Below, in pieces: positions 1 through 7,490 of a stretch of 44,088 nucleotides of DNA (the first letter of the stretch is position 1; the number at the start of each line of letters is the position of its first letter). The DNA lies in assembly GCA_025210395.1 (NCBI GenBank), contig JAOARV010000061.1, positions 1 through 44,088 of the forward strand, read 5' to 3'. The notes beneath the pieces were generated by a model. It was not told the origin of the DNA, ran no database searches, and worked only from the letters and a program-made list of their open reading frames with translations. Position numbers and translations under genes: made by a program. This stretch comes from Marinisporobacter sp. GTDB taxonomy: Bacteria; Bacillota; Clostridia; Peptostreptococcales; Thermotaleaceae.

Positions 1-2
1 AT

Positions 3-413
3 CAAATTGATTTATTGCTTGCAAATGGATGTAAACAAAATGTAACAAGCTTCCCATATGAAATCACAAGACTTGCATAAGATATAGCAGGTGGATTAAT
101 GGTAGCAAGGCCATCAGAACAAGATTTCAAACATCCAGTAATCGGACCTGTTTGTGAGAAATACTTCAGAGGAGTAAATGTAGTTCCAACAGAGCATAGA
201 ATGAGAGTATTAAGACTTATAGAAAATATGACATTAGGAACAGCAGCAGTAGGATACAGAACAGAGTCTATGCATGGAGCAGGATCTCCACAAGCACAAA
301 GAATTATGATTGCAAGACAAGGAAACCTTGCACATAAGAAGGATTTAGCAAGAAGAATTGCTAGAATTGATGAAGTGTCTGTAGCAGCAAGAGAAGCAGC
401 AGCTACTAAATAA
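3..413 (+). pseudogene. abfD: 4-hydroxybutyryl-CoA dehydratase, copy 1, 3' part with in-frame stop
   Basis: Only the 3' end of this gene lies in the window; it enters from the left edge. Read in frame from base 3 it aligns codon by codon with the intact abfD at 13381-14871 from codon 361 onward. At 78-80 the codon that is GAA (Glu386) in the intact copy is TAA here, a single G-to-T change, so the product would end about 110 residues early. Downstream of the stop the frame stays open to TAA at 411-413, with about 7 differences in 104 residues from copy 2, so decay is recent or the stop is a sequencing error. The lost part is a large piece of the C-terminal domain of this FAD/[4Fe-4S] enzyme. 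An ATG at 99 could restart translation, but a 104-residue C-terminal piece would lack the cluster ligands. I infer a non-functional duplicate. Confidence 0.85.
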
Positions 414-427
414 GAATTAAAATAATA

Positions 428-444
428 GGGGGAATTATTCCCCC
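428..444 (+). terminator. Hairpin after abfD copy 1
   Basis: A perfect 7-bp stem (GGGGGAA / TTCCCCC) with loop TTA starts 14 bases after the stop codon. A T-rich run (about 460-466) follows some distance away. The intact abfD copy has a hairpin at the corresponding place (14894-14913). It is probably a weak terminator or mRNA 3'-end stabiliser. Confidence 0.55.
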
Positions 445-583
445 TCTATTGAATTAGTGTTTTTTTATAGGAAATTTTATATAAAAAGAGTGATGGATGA
501 TGATAGAAATTTTTAAAATTATTTTATAGATAAACAAGTTGAACATTAAGTTTATGATGAGTTTGTTTGGCTTTATGAAGGCA

Positions 584-628
584 CTTCAAGGCGTTTTAAG
601 AATTCATCATAAATTCAAAATCTTGAAG
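584..628 (+). other. Stem-loop upstream of permease copy 1
   Basis: CTTCAAG (584-590) can pair with CTTGAAG (622-628), TTTT (594-597) with AAAA (617-620), and GAATT (600-604) with AATTC (612-616), giving one long interrupted hairpin about 95 bases before the permease ATG. The rest of 445-723 shows no gene. GG-N10-GC at 569-582 resembles a -24/-12 element but has a poor -12 half, and no GTTGC-N6-GCAAC sites occur here, unlike in front of permease copy 2. Function unknown; possibly a leader RNA element. Confidence 0.35.
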
Positions 629-723
629 TTGTGTATCTATAATAGGACTAATAAAAAAATATATTTATAATCTAAAATTCCAAAAGCTGTTACAACAGAA
701 AAAATAAAAAAGGAGGAAATATT

Positions 724-2091
724 ATGGCAATGAAAAGAGAACTAGGAAAAGAACAGCCCTTTATTCCAGCAGGTCCATTTAAGATTCGTATTCCTTTTAT
801 CCATTATAAATTTGAATGGGCAGATTATATTCAGGGCTTGTTAATGTGTGCAGTCTGTCTTGGTGCTGTTCCTATGCTTCAGGAATATTTAGGGATGCCT
901 TTTGAGGTAGCTATGGCAATTGTTGTATTAAATGGGTTGTTCTATTGTGCCCATGTATTTTTAGGAGATCCAGTAGTGCCTGGATGGGTAACTCCGGCTA
1001 TTCCCCTTTTGATGCTTCATATTAGCCAATATGAAATGGGTCCTGAAAGAATGCAAGCTTTAATTGCATTTGAGATGTCTTTAGGTATTTTAGCTATTAT
1101 TTTAGGTATTACAGGACTTGGTAAAAAAATTGTTTCTATTGTTCCGAATGCAATGCAATCAGGGATTATAATGGGTGCAGGTTTTGCTGCTGTCATCCTT
1201 ATATTTAAGAAGGGTGCTAAGTTTGATAGTTTTCCATTATCCATTATTATCTGTGTAGGATTAGGTTTTTATCTTTTGTTCTCAAATCATTTTAAAAGCA
1301 TCAGAGAAAAGCATGCTATATTAAAGGTGATTGCAAATTTAGGAATTTTACCAGTTGTAGCTTTTGCTATTATTGTAGGACCCATGCTTGGGGAAACGCC
1401 ATGGCCGCAGATTGAGTGGGGGATTACAAAGCCTGCATTTGCTACTCTTTGGAAAGAATGGACATTCTTTGGAATGGGATTCCCTCCAGTAAACATGTTT
1501 ATTGAAAGTTTACCTACAGTTATTTCTGCGTATATTGTATTATTTGGAGATATGATTCAATCACAAGCTTTGCTTGAAGATGCAGGAAAGGTTCGTACAG
1601 ATGAACATATTGATTACAATCCTAATAGATCCCATTTAGTATTTGGTTTAAGAAACTTTATTATGTCTATTATTGGACCAGATTTAACTATGTGTGGACC
1701 TTTATGGGCAGCGATGCAAGTTGTTATTTGTGAACGCTATAAGCATGGACGTAAAGCTATGGATTCAATCCATGGAGGGGCAGGATCTTTTAGATTTGGT
1801 ACTTTTACAGGTTATTTAATTCTTCCGATTGTAACCCTTTGTAGACCTATATTAGGAATAGCCCTTGCGTCTACTATGCTAATTCAAGGATATGTTTCTG
1901 TGCGTGTTGGAGTTATGAAGGCTCGTACCTTTAATGATTTAGGGATTGCTGGTGTAATGGGTGCGGTTCTTTGTACTCGTGGGGCTGCATGGGGACTTGC
2001 AGCAGGTATTGTTCTTTGTTTACTTGTTAATTTAGGAAATAAGCCAGAATATGATGTGTATATATTTGGTGAAGAAGAAAAAGCGGCGTAG
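724..2091 (+). CDS. Multi-pass membrane permease (SLC23/NCS2-like), copy 1
   Basis: A 455-residue hydrophobic protein with about 12 likely membrane segments, starting at ATG 724 behind a strong site (AGGAGG, 711-717). The overall pattern of repeated Gly/Pro-rich membrane helices resembles the nucleobase/ascorbate (NCS2, SLC23) transporter fold, but I see no residue set that fixes the substrate. A near-identical paralogue lies at 11111-12478 (about 29 differences in 455 residues by eye). Both copies sit beside 4-hydroxybutyryl-CoA dehydratase genes, so uptake or export of 4-hydroxybutyrate, crotonate or a related short acid is a reasonable inference, not a demonstrated function. A conserved hairpin follows the stop, then the remnant of a small selenoprotein gene and an intact DUF1847 gene. 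The upstream region differs completely from copy 2, so the two permeases are likely regulated differently. Confidence 0.75.
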   Translation: MAMKRELGKEQPFIPAGPFKIRIPFIHYKFEWADYIQGLLMCAVCLGAVPMLQEYLGMPFEVAMAIVVLNGLFYCAHVFLGDPVVPGWVTPAIPLLMLHISQYEMGPERMQALIAFEMSLGILAIILGITGLGKKIVSIVPNAMQSGIIMGAGFAAVILIFKKGAKFDSFPLSIIICVGLGFYLLFSNHFKSIREKHAILKVIANLGILPVVAFAIIVGPMLGETPWPQIEWGITKPAFATLWKEWTFFGMGFPPVNMFIESLPTVISAYIVLFGDMIQSQALLEDAGKVRTDEHIDYNPNRSHLVFGLRNFIMSIIGPDLTMCGPLWAAMQVVICERYKHGRKAMDSIHGGAGSFRFGTFTGYLILPIVTLCRPILGIALASTMLIQGYVSVRVGVMKARTFNDLGIAGVMGAVLCTRGAAWGLAAGIVLCLLVNLGNKPEYDVYIFGEEEKAA

Positions 2092-2105
2092 TTTAAATGA
2101 AAGGA

Positions 2106-2130
2106 TGCAGATAGTCTGTGGCTATCTGCA
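2106..2130 (+). terminator. Conserved hairpin after permease copy 1
   Basis: TGCAGATAG (2106-2114) pairs with CTATCTGCA (2122-2130), with a 7-base loop. The same hairpin, with one loop change, follows permease copy 2 at 12495-12518. No T-tract follows directly. It is conserved between duplicates that differ elsewhere, suggesting a role in mRNA processing or partial termination between the permease and the downstream small genes. Confidence 0.55.
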
Positions 2131-2153
2131 ATTTTCTATATGGAGGAGATTTT

Positions 2154-2304
2154 GTGAATGGTAATATTGTATTTCTTTTGTGAGGATGGGATTTAAAAAG
2201 TTGAAAAATGTAAACAAATATAAGAAAGTAAATGTTGACGAAATAGATGTTTATTTGTATGCTAAGGTAGAAGATGAAGAAGCAGGAATATTGCTTCAGT
2301 TAGA
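2154..2304 (+). pseudogene. Remnant of the small candidate selenoprotein gene (copy 1)
   Basis: The sequence from the ribosome site (TGGAGGAG, 2141-2148) to the segment just before the DUF1847 gene matches the copy-2 gene at 12543-12863. About 100 bases containing the in-frame TGA and its flanks are missing near 2168-2175, and another block near the 3' end is lost. The start is GTG (2154) instead of ATG, and the frame is broken: a TGA closes it after nine codons and downstream matching is out of frame. It cannot make the protein. It shows that the small gene belonged to the ancestral permease module. Confidence 0.7.
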
Positions 2305-2321
2305 GTGGAGGAGGATTTTTT

Positions 2322-2912
2322 ATGTTTACATGTGCAAATTGTGAAATTATAGGATGTCGAAAAGGAGATTTTGAAAAAGCACCTGCCAATTGTCCTATAA
2401 AAGTGGAAGATGTTAGAGAAAGTTCAAGGGAAGAGTATGAGAAAGAAGAAATTAAGAAGTTTATAGATGGAACCATAAAGCTTGAAAAAGAAGGACAAAA
2501 TAGATGGACTCGTGTGGAAGAAACGATACAATTTTGTAAGATCATGGGCTATAAAAAAATTGGTGTAGCCTTTTGCTTAGGGCTTAAAAAGGAAGCGAAA
2601 ATATTTGTAAGAATGCTTAGGGAGCATGGTTTTGAAGTTTCATCAGTCATTTGTAAAAATGGAGGAATTGATAAAAGAGCATTAAGTATAAGTGGGGATG
2701 AAGGATTGCGAGGTGTAAGTTGTAATCCAATAGGACAAGCAATGCTGCTTAACAAAGAGAAGACAGAATTTAATATTACGGTAGGACTTTGTGTAGGGCA
2801 TGATGCTTTGTTTTTTAAATATGCTGAGGCGCCAACGACTGTACTTCTTACAAAAGACAGAGTGTTAGCCCATAATCCTATTGGTGCTTTAAATTGTACC
2901 CATAGGTTTTAA
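2322..2912 (+). CDS. DUF1847 family Cys-rich, probably metal-binding protein
   Basis: A 196-residue cytosolic protein starting at ATG 2322 behind GGAGGAGG. The N-terminus has a CxxC-x4-GC pattern (C4, C7, C12) and a further Cys at about 24. The middle has an alternating beta/alpha pattern (KKIGVAFCLGL, GFEVSSVICKNGG), and further Cys occur in SCNPIGQA, GLCVGHDA and ALNCTH near the C-terminus. This layout matches the DUF1847 family, annotated as metal-binding on the strength of its cysteines; no reaction is established. In copy 2 of the module the corresponding gene is reduced to a 42-codon stub at 12871-12999, so this is the only intact copy. Its place behind a permease and next to 4-hydroxybutyrate genes suggests a link to that metabolism, by context only. 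Confidence 0.8.
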   Translation: MFTCANCEIIGCRKGDFEKAPANCPIKVEDVRESSREEYEKEEIKKFIDGTIKLEKEGQNRWTRVEETIQFCKIMGYKKIGVAFCLGLKKEAKIFVRMLREHGFEVSSVICKNGGIDKRALSISGDEGLRGVSCNPIGQAMLLNKEKTEFNITVGLCVGHDALFFKYAEAPTTVLLTKDRVLAHNPIGALNCTHRF

Positions 2913-3024
2913 TATGGGATGTTAAAAAAATAAGAACAATTTATAAGTAAGTACGAGGGTGAACATATGGATAGAAGTGTATTTGGCGCAGAAAACACAA
3001 ATAAATTTATAATTATAAAAAAGT

Positions 3025-3052
3025 AGATAGCTTTTAGGCTATCTGTTTTTTT
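3025..3052 (+). terminator. Intrinsic terminator after the DUF1847 gene
   Basis: AGATAGC (3025-3031) / GCTATCT (3038-3044), loop TTTTAG, followed by G and seven T. A 19-codon frame (2967-3026) ends in the hairpin but has no other sign of being a gene. This is the best terminator for the copy-1 module. Confidence 0.8.
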
Positions 3053-3129
3053 ATTTGTTAGGAAATTATAAAACTTAGAATCTGTGGATAATTTATGATT
3101 GAGCAATCAAATGTTTGGCCACTTTGAGT

Positions 3130-3167
3130 AAGTTTTATTACAAAATAATAGTTTTGTAATAAAACTT
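3130..3167. repeat. Perfect 16-bp inverted repeat in the cooS upstream region
   Basis: AAGTTTTATTACAAAA (3130-3145) is followed after six bases by its exact reverse complement (3152-3167). There is no T-run beyond the stem itself. It lies about 380 bases before cooS and 220 after the previous gene, in a 635-base gap (2913-3547) that otherwise holds only a terminator and the cooS promoter. It could be a terminator acting in either direction, an operator, or the relic of a miniature mobile element. Confidence 0.6.
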
Positions 3168-3461
3168 GCGAAACGAGCATATGCGATTAGCTATATGTGA
3201 ATTTTTTATTGAATAAATTAAAAAATGATTTGAATAACTTAGTTGTTTGTACATCTGATGCTTTGTTTTGTAAAAAATCTTCCTGTTAGGGAAGGATACG
3301 TTTGTTTGAAAATAGATATAAAAAACAAATAATGATGTGAATATAAAATAATTTTATCTAATAATACTAGAAAGTATTGTGGCAATATTAGGGTTTTCAA
3401 CGAATTTAGAAGAAATAAAAAAATGTACAAACGAAAACGATTCTGAAAAATCAAAAAAATG

Positions 3462-3490
3462 TTGCTATATAAAATATTTTTAGTTATAAT
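3462..3490 (+). promoter_or_regulatory. Sigma-A promoter of cooS-cooC
   Basis: TTGCTA (3462-3467), 17-base spacer, TATAAT (3485-3490), about 57 bases before the cooS start. I see no CooA/CRP-type or Rex-type operator next to it. Confidence 0.6.
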
Positions 3491-3547
3491 AAAAATAAGT
3501 AATCGACATAATGCGACAAAACTTAACAAAAAGAAGGGAGGCTTTAT

Positions 3548-5434
3548 ATGAAAATGTATGAAAATTCAGTAAATGAGGACATGGTTGCTTTACTAGAAAA
3601 GGGAAAAAAAGATGGTGCAGAAACAATTTGGGATAGAACGGAGAAAATGAAATCACAATGTGGTTTTGGTGTAAAGGGGTTATGTTGTAGAAATTGTGCT
3701 ATGGGACCGTGCCGAATAAGTCCTGTTCCGGGGAAGGGTGCTGACAAAGGATTGTGTGGAGCAACTGCAGATGTGATCGTATCAAGGAATTTTGCTAGAA
3801 TGGTTGCAGCTGGTACAGCTGCTCATTCAGATCATGCTAGAGGAATTATTCATCTGCTTCATAAAGTAACACCGGATGGAGATTATACTATTAAGAATGT
3901 GAAAAAACTAAAAAAATTAGCTGAGCAATGGGAAATAGATATAAAAGATAAAGATATTTATGAAATTGCTCATGAGGTTGCTCGAGTTGCTTTGGATAAT
4001 TTCGGAAAACCTTTTGGAGAAATAACATTTCCTAAATCTCTTCCCCGTGCAAGAAAAGAATTGTGGAGAAAAGAAAAAATAATACCTAGAGCCATTGATA
4101 GAGAAGTTGTATCTCTTATGCATGCAACTCACATTGGCTGTATGGCTGATGCAGAAGAAATGTTGAAAATGGCTCTAAGAACTGCCATATCTGATGGTTG
4201 GGCGGGGTCTTTTATGGGAACCTCCGTTAGTGATATATTATTTGATGTTCCTAAAGCTACAAAAACAGAATCTAATTTAGCTGTATTAGAAGAAAATCAA
4301 GTAAATATTGTATTGCATGGACATGAACCTAGCTTATCAGAAATGATTGTATTAGCAGTATCTGATAAAGAATTAATTGAAAGGGCAAAAGAACTAGGCG
4401 CTGAAGGAATTAATTTAGTGGGAATGTGTTGTACAGGAAATGAGTTATCTATGCGACATGGGACGAAAAATGGAGGGAATTTTCTTCAACAAGAATTAGC
4501 AGTAATTACGGGTGCTGTTGAAGCAGTGATTGTTGATGTGCAGTGTATTTTTCCATCTTTGGCAGAATTATCAAAAAAATATCATACAAAGTTTATTACT
4601 ACTTCTCCAAGTGCTCGTATTGCTGGAGCTACCCATATTGAATTTGATGAAGACACAGCCTATAAATCTGCAAAAAAAATAGTTCTTGAAGCTATTGAAA
4701 ACTATAAAAATAGAAGAAGAGAAAACGTTTACATCCCCCAAAATCAAACAAATTTTATGGTTGGATATAGTGTTGAGACAATTGTAGAGCATTTAGACCG
4801 AGTAGCAGATGAAAATGAAAAGGGAACCTTGATGCCATTAGTAAAAGCTATTGCTGGAGGAAGTATCAGAGGGGTTGCTGCTTTGGTAGGATGTAATAAT
4901 CCAAGAATTAAACAGGATGAAAATCATATAAAAATTGCTCAAAAATTAATAGAAAATAATATACTGGTTGTGGCAACAGGATGTTCGGCTATTGCATTAG
5001 CGAAAGCTGGATTAGCTAGTAAAGGTGCTTCTAAAATTGCTGGAGGATCACTAAGGAATATTTGTGAAGCTTTAGATATTCCACCAGTGCTACATATGGG
5101 TTCATGTGTAGATATTAGTAGAATTCTTAGATTGTCTGGAGATGTTGCAAACCTTTTAAATGTAGATATAGCAGCCCTTCCGCTAGCAGGAGCAGCTCCA
5201 GAATGGATGTCGGAAAAAGCAGTGGCTATTGGTATGTATGTTGTTGCTTCAGGGATAGATGCTTGGTTAGGGGTTTTACCGCAAGTAACAGGCTCTGAGA
5301 AAGTAGTCAATTTCCTAACGAATGATGTAGAAAAAATAACAGGAGCAAAATTCTTTGTAGAAACAGATCCTATTCAAACGGCTGATCAGATTATTGAAAG
5401 GATAGAGATGAAGAGAGGGAATTTAGGAATATAA
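3548..5434 (+). CDS. cooS: Anaerobic Ni-Fe-S carbon monoxide dehydrogenase catalytic subunit
   Basis: A 628-residue CODH, the usual length of the monofunctional CooS type. It oxidises CO to CO2 reversibly with ferredoxin-type acceptors. The N-terminal Cys series for clusters D and B is complete (C38, C46, C47, C50, C55, C70). Cluster C (Ni-Fe-S) ligand motifs are all present in order: HGHEPS, GMCCTGNE, DVQCIFPS, VGCNNPR, ATGCSA and MGSCVD. Start ATG 3548 follows GGGAGG with 6-base spacing. The next gene, 18 bases on, is the nickel-insertion ATPase CooC, and a nickel permease follows, so this is a self-contained CODH maturation cluster. No acetyl-CoA synthase, CooF or hydrogenase genes are present in the window; the role may be CO detoxification, or CO/ferredoxin redox balance alongside 4-hydroxybutyrate fermentation, which is inference. 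Confidence 0.96.
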   Translation: MKMYENSVNEDMVALLEKGKKDGAETIWDRTEKMKSQCGFGVKGLCCRNCAMGPCRISPVPGKGADKGLCGATADVIVSRNFARMVAAGTAAHSDHARGIIHLLHKVTPDGDYTIKNVKKLKKLAEQWEIDIKDKDIYEIAHEVARVALDNFGKPFGEITFPKSLPRARKELWRKEKIIPRAIDREVVSLMHATHIGCMADAEEMLKMALRTAISDGWAGSFMGTSVSDILFDVPKATKTESNLAVLEENQVNIVLHGHEPSLSEMIVLAVSDKELIERAKELGAEGINLVGMCCTGNELSMRHGTKNGGNFLQQELAVITGAVEAVIVDVQCIFPSLAELSKKYHTKFITTSPSARIAGATHIEFDEDTAYKSAKKIVLEAIENYKNRRRENVYIPQNQTNFMVGYSVETIVEHLDRVADENEKGTLMPLVKAIAGGSIRGVAALVGCNNPRIKQDENHIKIAQKLIENNILVVATGCSAIALAKAGLASKGASKIAGGSLRNICEALDIPPVLHMGSCVDISRILRLSGDVANLLNVDIAALPLAGAAPEWMSEKAVAIGMYVVASGIDAWLGVLPQVTGSEKVVNFLTNDVEKITGAKFFVETDPIQTADQIIERIEMKRGNLGI

Positions 5435-5452
5435 AAGGAGGGAGATAATCAT

Positions 5453-6232
5453 ATGAAAATAGCGATCACGGGAAAAGGTGGCGTTGGAAAGACTACATTT
5501 ACATCTATATTGTGCAGAATTTTTGCATCCGAAGGAAAAAATGTCTTAGCTGTAGATGCAGATCCAGATGATAATTTAGCCCTTGCATTAGGATTTCCAC
5601 AAGAAATCATAGATGAAATCCTTCCTATTACATCTATGAAAGAATTAATTGAAGAAAGAACTTATACTACTTTAGGTGGGTTTGGAAAAATGTTCAAACT
5701 AAATCCTATAGTAGAAGACATTAAAGAAAAGTATGCATATAATTTTAAAGGAATTAACTTACTTAATATGGGAACCGTAGACAAAGGTGGGAATGGCTGC
5801 TATTGTCCAGAAAATGTGTTGTTGAAAAAATTAGTTGCCTACTTAATATTAGAAGATGAAGATATGATGATTATGGATATGGAAGCTGGAATTGAACATT
5901 TAGGTAGAGGTGTTGCAAAGGGAGTAGACGCTTTTATTGTTGTAGTAGAACCTGGGATTCGAAGTATTCAAACATATTATAAAGTAAAAAAAATGGCTTT
6001 AGACTTAGGTGTAGAAAAAGTACTTATTGTTGGAAATAAAATAAGAAGTCAAAAGGATATAGATTATATCATAAGCAATACGGATCAAGAGAGTTTTTTA
6101 GGACATATATATTTTCGTGAACAAGTGATGGATTCAGATCGACAAAACTTATCACCGTATGATTTATGTGAGGACGCAGTTGATGATATAAAACGAATTA
6201 AAGAAAAGTTAACTCGTTTACTAGAGAAGTAA
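5453..6232 (+). CDS. cooC: CODH maturation ATPase (nickel insertion)
   Basis: A 259-residue MinD/ArsA-type P-loop ATPase. The deviant Walker A GKGGVGKTT starts at residue 7, switch I has DADPDDN, and the C116-x-C118 pair (CYCPEN), which binds metal at the dimer interface in characterised CooC proteins, is present. It is thought to deliver nickel to cluster C of CODH using ATP. Start ATG 5453 has AAAGGAGGGAG upstream, and cooS ends 18 bases before, so the two are co-transcribed. Length and motifs are typical. The next gene is a candidate nickel permease, in line with this role. Confidence 0.95.
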   Translation: MKIAITGKGGVGKTTFTSILCRIFASEGKNVLAVDADPDDNLALALGFPQEIIDEILPITSMKELIEERTYTTLGGFGKMFKLNPIVEDIKEKYAYNFKGINLLNMGTVDKGGNGCYCPENVLLKKLVAYLILEDEDMMIMDMEAGIEHLGRGVAKGVDAFIVVVEPGIRSIQTYYKVKKMALDLGVEKVLIVGNKIRSQKDIDYIISNTDQESFLGHIYFREQVMDSDRQNLSPYDLCEDAVDDIKRIKEKLTRLLEK

Positions 6233-6239
6233 AATATAG

Positions 6240-6325
6240 AAGGACTTTCCTAATCGTGCAGATAGAATTTAAAATTTTGCACACTGAAATAATCTCCAAG
6301 GTTATTGTGTATTAGGGAAGTCTTT
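6240..6325 (+). ncRNA. Candidate three-helix structured RNA upstream of the nickel permease
   Basis: A closing stem of about 15 bp can form between 6240-6254 and 6311-6325 (two G-U pairs). Inside it are a hairpin of GTGCA (6256-6260) with TGCAC (6278-6282) and another of AATAATC (6288-6294) with GGTTATT (6300-6306), loop TCCAA. The result is a three-way junction in the 5' leader of the nickel permease gene, 43 bases before its ATG. It does not resemble the G-rich NiCo riboswitch. Alternatives are a metal-responsive leader of unknown class, an elaborate terminator for cooSC (the 3' arm ends in TTTT), or a processing signal. Confidence 0.45.
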
Positions 6326-6367
6326 TCAAATCAATATTTTACTTCTAATATAAATGGAGGTTATAGA

Positions 6368-7072
6368 ATGCAGGAATACTCAATATTCGTAATGGCTTTT
6401 GTCCTAGGTATCAAACATGCTATTGAACCTGATCATATTGTAGCTATATCTACCATTGTTTGTAAAACAAGAAAGATTAGTAAGGCTGCTATTTTAGGTG
6501 TTTTATGGGGGATAGGTCATACAGCAACACTATTTATAACAGGGATGATTGGGATTATGATGAAGTATACAATTCCTGAAAAGTTAGCTGTGTTATTAGA
6601 ACGTGGTGTTGGTGTAATGATCATGATTTTAGCCATCAATTTATTGTTAAATTATAAAAAACCACTATATGCCCATACCCATGAGCATGAACATATGCAT
6701 TCACACAATCATTTTCATAAACATAGTCATGTTTACGGGGATCAGCATACACATGAGCATGAACATGCAAACAATGACAGATCAAAACGGAAAATATTAG
6801 ATTATATAAAATCATTATTGGTAGGTTTTGTTCATGGATTAGCTGGAAGCGCTGTTATGATTTTATTAACTTTAACTACTGTAAAAAGTTATTGGGAAGG
6901 TGCTTTGTTTATTATTATTTTTGGCGTAGGTACCATTATAAGCATGCTTGTATATACGACGATTCTTGGAATTCCCTTTGCACTAAATCATAATAATCGG
7001 GTTCATAACTATATTAACATAATTATTGGAAGTGTTGGTATTATTTTTAGTTTTTATTACATTTTTCATTAA
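6368..7072 (+). CDS. Nickel/cobalt permease with His-rich cytosolic loop
   Basis: A 234-residue membrane protein with about six helices. The first helix carries HAIEPDH, the H-x4-D-H signature of NiCoT/RcnA/UreH-like transition-metal permeases, and helix 2 has GxGHT (WGIGHTATLF). Residues about 100-135 form a His-rich loop with repeated H-x-H-E-H-x-H motifs, typical of nickel binding, and HGLAGSA follows at the start of the second half. Start ATG 6368 was chosen because TGGAGG lies 8-9 bases before it; an upstream ATG at 6305 falls inside the structured leader and has no ribosome site. Position behind cooC strongly suggests nickel supply for CODH. Substrate Ni versus Co is inferred from context. 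Confidence 0.85.
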   Translation: MQEYSIFVMAFVLGIKHAIEPDHIVAISTIVCKTRKISKAAILGVLWGIGHTATLFITGMIGIMMKYTIPEKLAVLLERGVGVMIMILAINLLLNYKKPLYAHTHEHEHMHSHNHFHKHSHVYGDQHTHEHEHANNDRSKRKILDYIKSLLVGFVHGLAGSAVMILLTLTTVKSYWEGALFIIIFGVGTIISMLVYTTILGIPFALNHNNRVHNYINIIIGSVGIIFSFYYIFH

Positions 7073-7119
7073 GAATTATTACTTTGTAAGGAAATGAAAA
7101 AGTCTTGAAGGTTAATAAA

Positions 7120-7318
7120 AAAGTATAGATGAAGCATGTCTATTCTTAAAAGAAAAGGCATGTTAATGGGAAAAAGCTAAAAGATTAATAAATCCACAAT
7201 ATAAAATATATACTAGAGAAGTAGGTACTCTGGTAAAAAACGTTTTGTAGAAGAAAACTTTGCAGAATGAGAAGAAATCATTCAAAAACATAAAGATACA
7301 AAAGATGAATGATCATAT
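7120..7318 (+). pseudogene. Possible decayed coding remnant
   Basis: In the 418-base gap 7073-7490 a stretch reads like protein if one frame is followed (…WEKAKRLINPQYKIY…) and then another (…KKRFVEENFAE…EEIIQKHKDTKDE…), with several stops and at least one frame change. Lys/Glu-rich composition fits a former clostridial gene. I do not recognise the family. Confidence 0.25.
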
Positions 7319-7335
7319 GATTATAATATCACATA

Positions 7336-7368
7336 AAAACTTTCCTTAATATTTCAAGGAAGGTTTTT
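7336..7368 (+). terminator. Intrinsic terminator after the nickel permease region
   Basis: AAAACTTTCCTT (7336-7347) pairs with AAGGAAGGTTTT (7356-7367) with one G-U pair, followed by T and a T-rich tail. Confidence 0.7.
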
Positions 7369-7490
7369 ATATTTGCAACAATCTAAAAAAACTGACGAAT
7401 CCTTATTGAATAGAAGGAATAAACTTTGAAAAATTTATTTATTTTTATATAATAGATGTAATCGTAGTTACTATTAGAGGAGAGGTTACA

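Noticed and set aside
99..413. Independent 104-residue gene at the window start
   Set aside because: It is the C-terminal part of abfD copy 1 after the in-frame TAA at 78-80; its sequence matches residues 393-496 of the intact AbfD, and the ATG is an internal Met codon.
569..582. GG-N10-GC upstream of permease copy 1 as a sigma-54 promoter
   Set aside because: The -12 part (AGGCA) fits poorly and none of the activator palindromes found at the other two promoters are present.
6240..6325. NiCo riboswitch before the nickel permease
   Set aside because: The G-rich conserved internal-loop sequences of that class are missing and the layout is a three-way, not four-way, junction.
3548..7072. Complete Wood-Ljungdahl (CODH/ACS) or CO-dependent hydrogenase cluster
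   Set aside because: Only cooS, cooC and a nickel permease are present; no acsB, corrinoid protein, cooF or hydrogenase genes occur in the window.
7120..7318. TGA codons in the 7.2 kb remnant as further Sec codons
   Set aside because: The frame also contains TAA/TAG stops and a frame change, has no start with ribosome site and no Cys-rich context, so decay is the simpler view.
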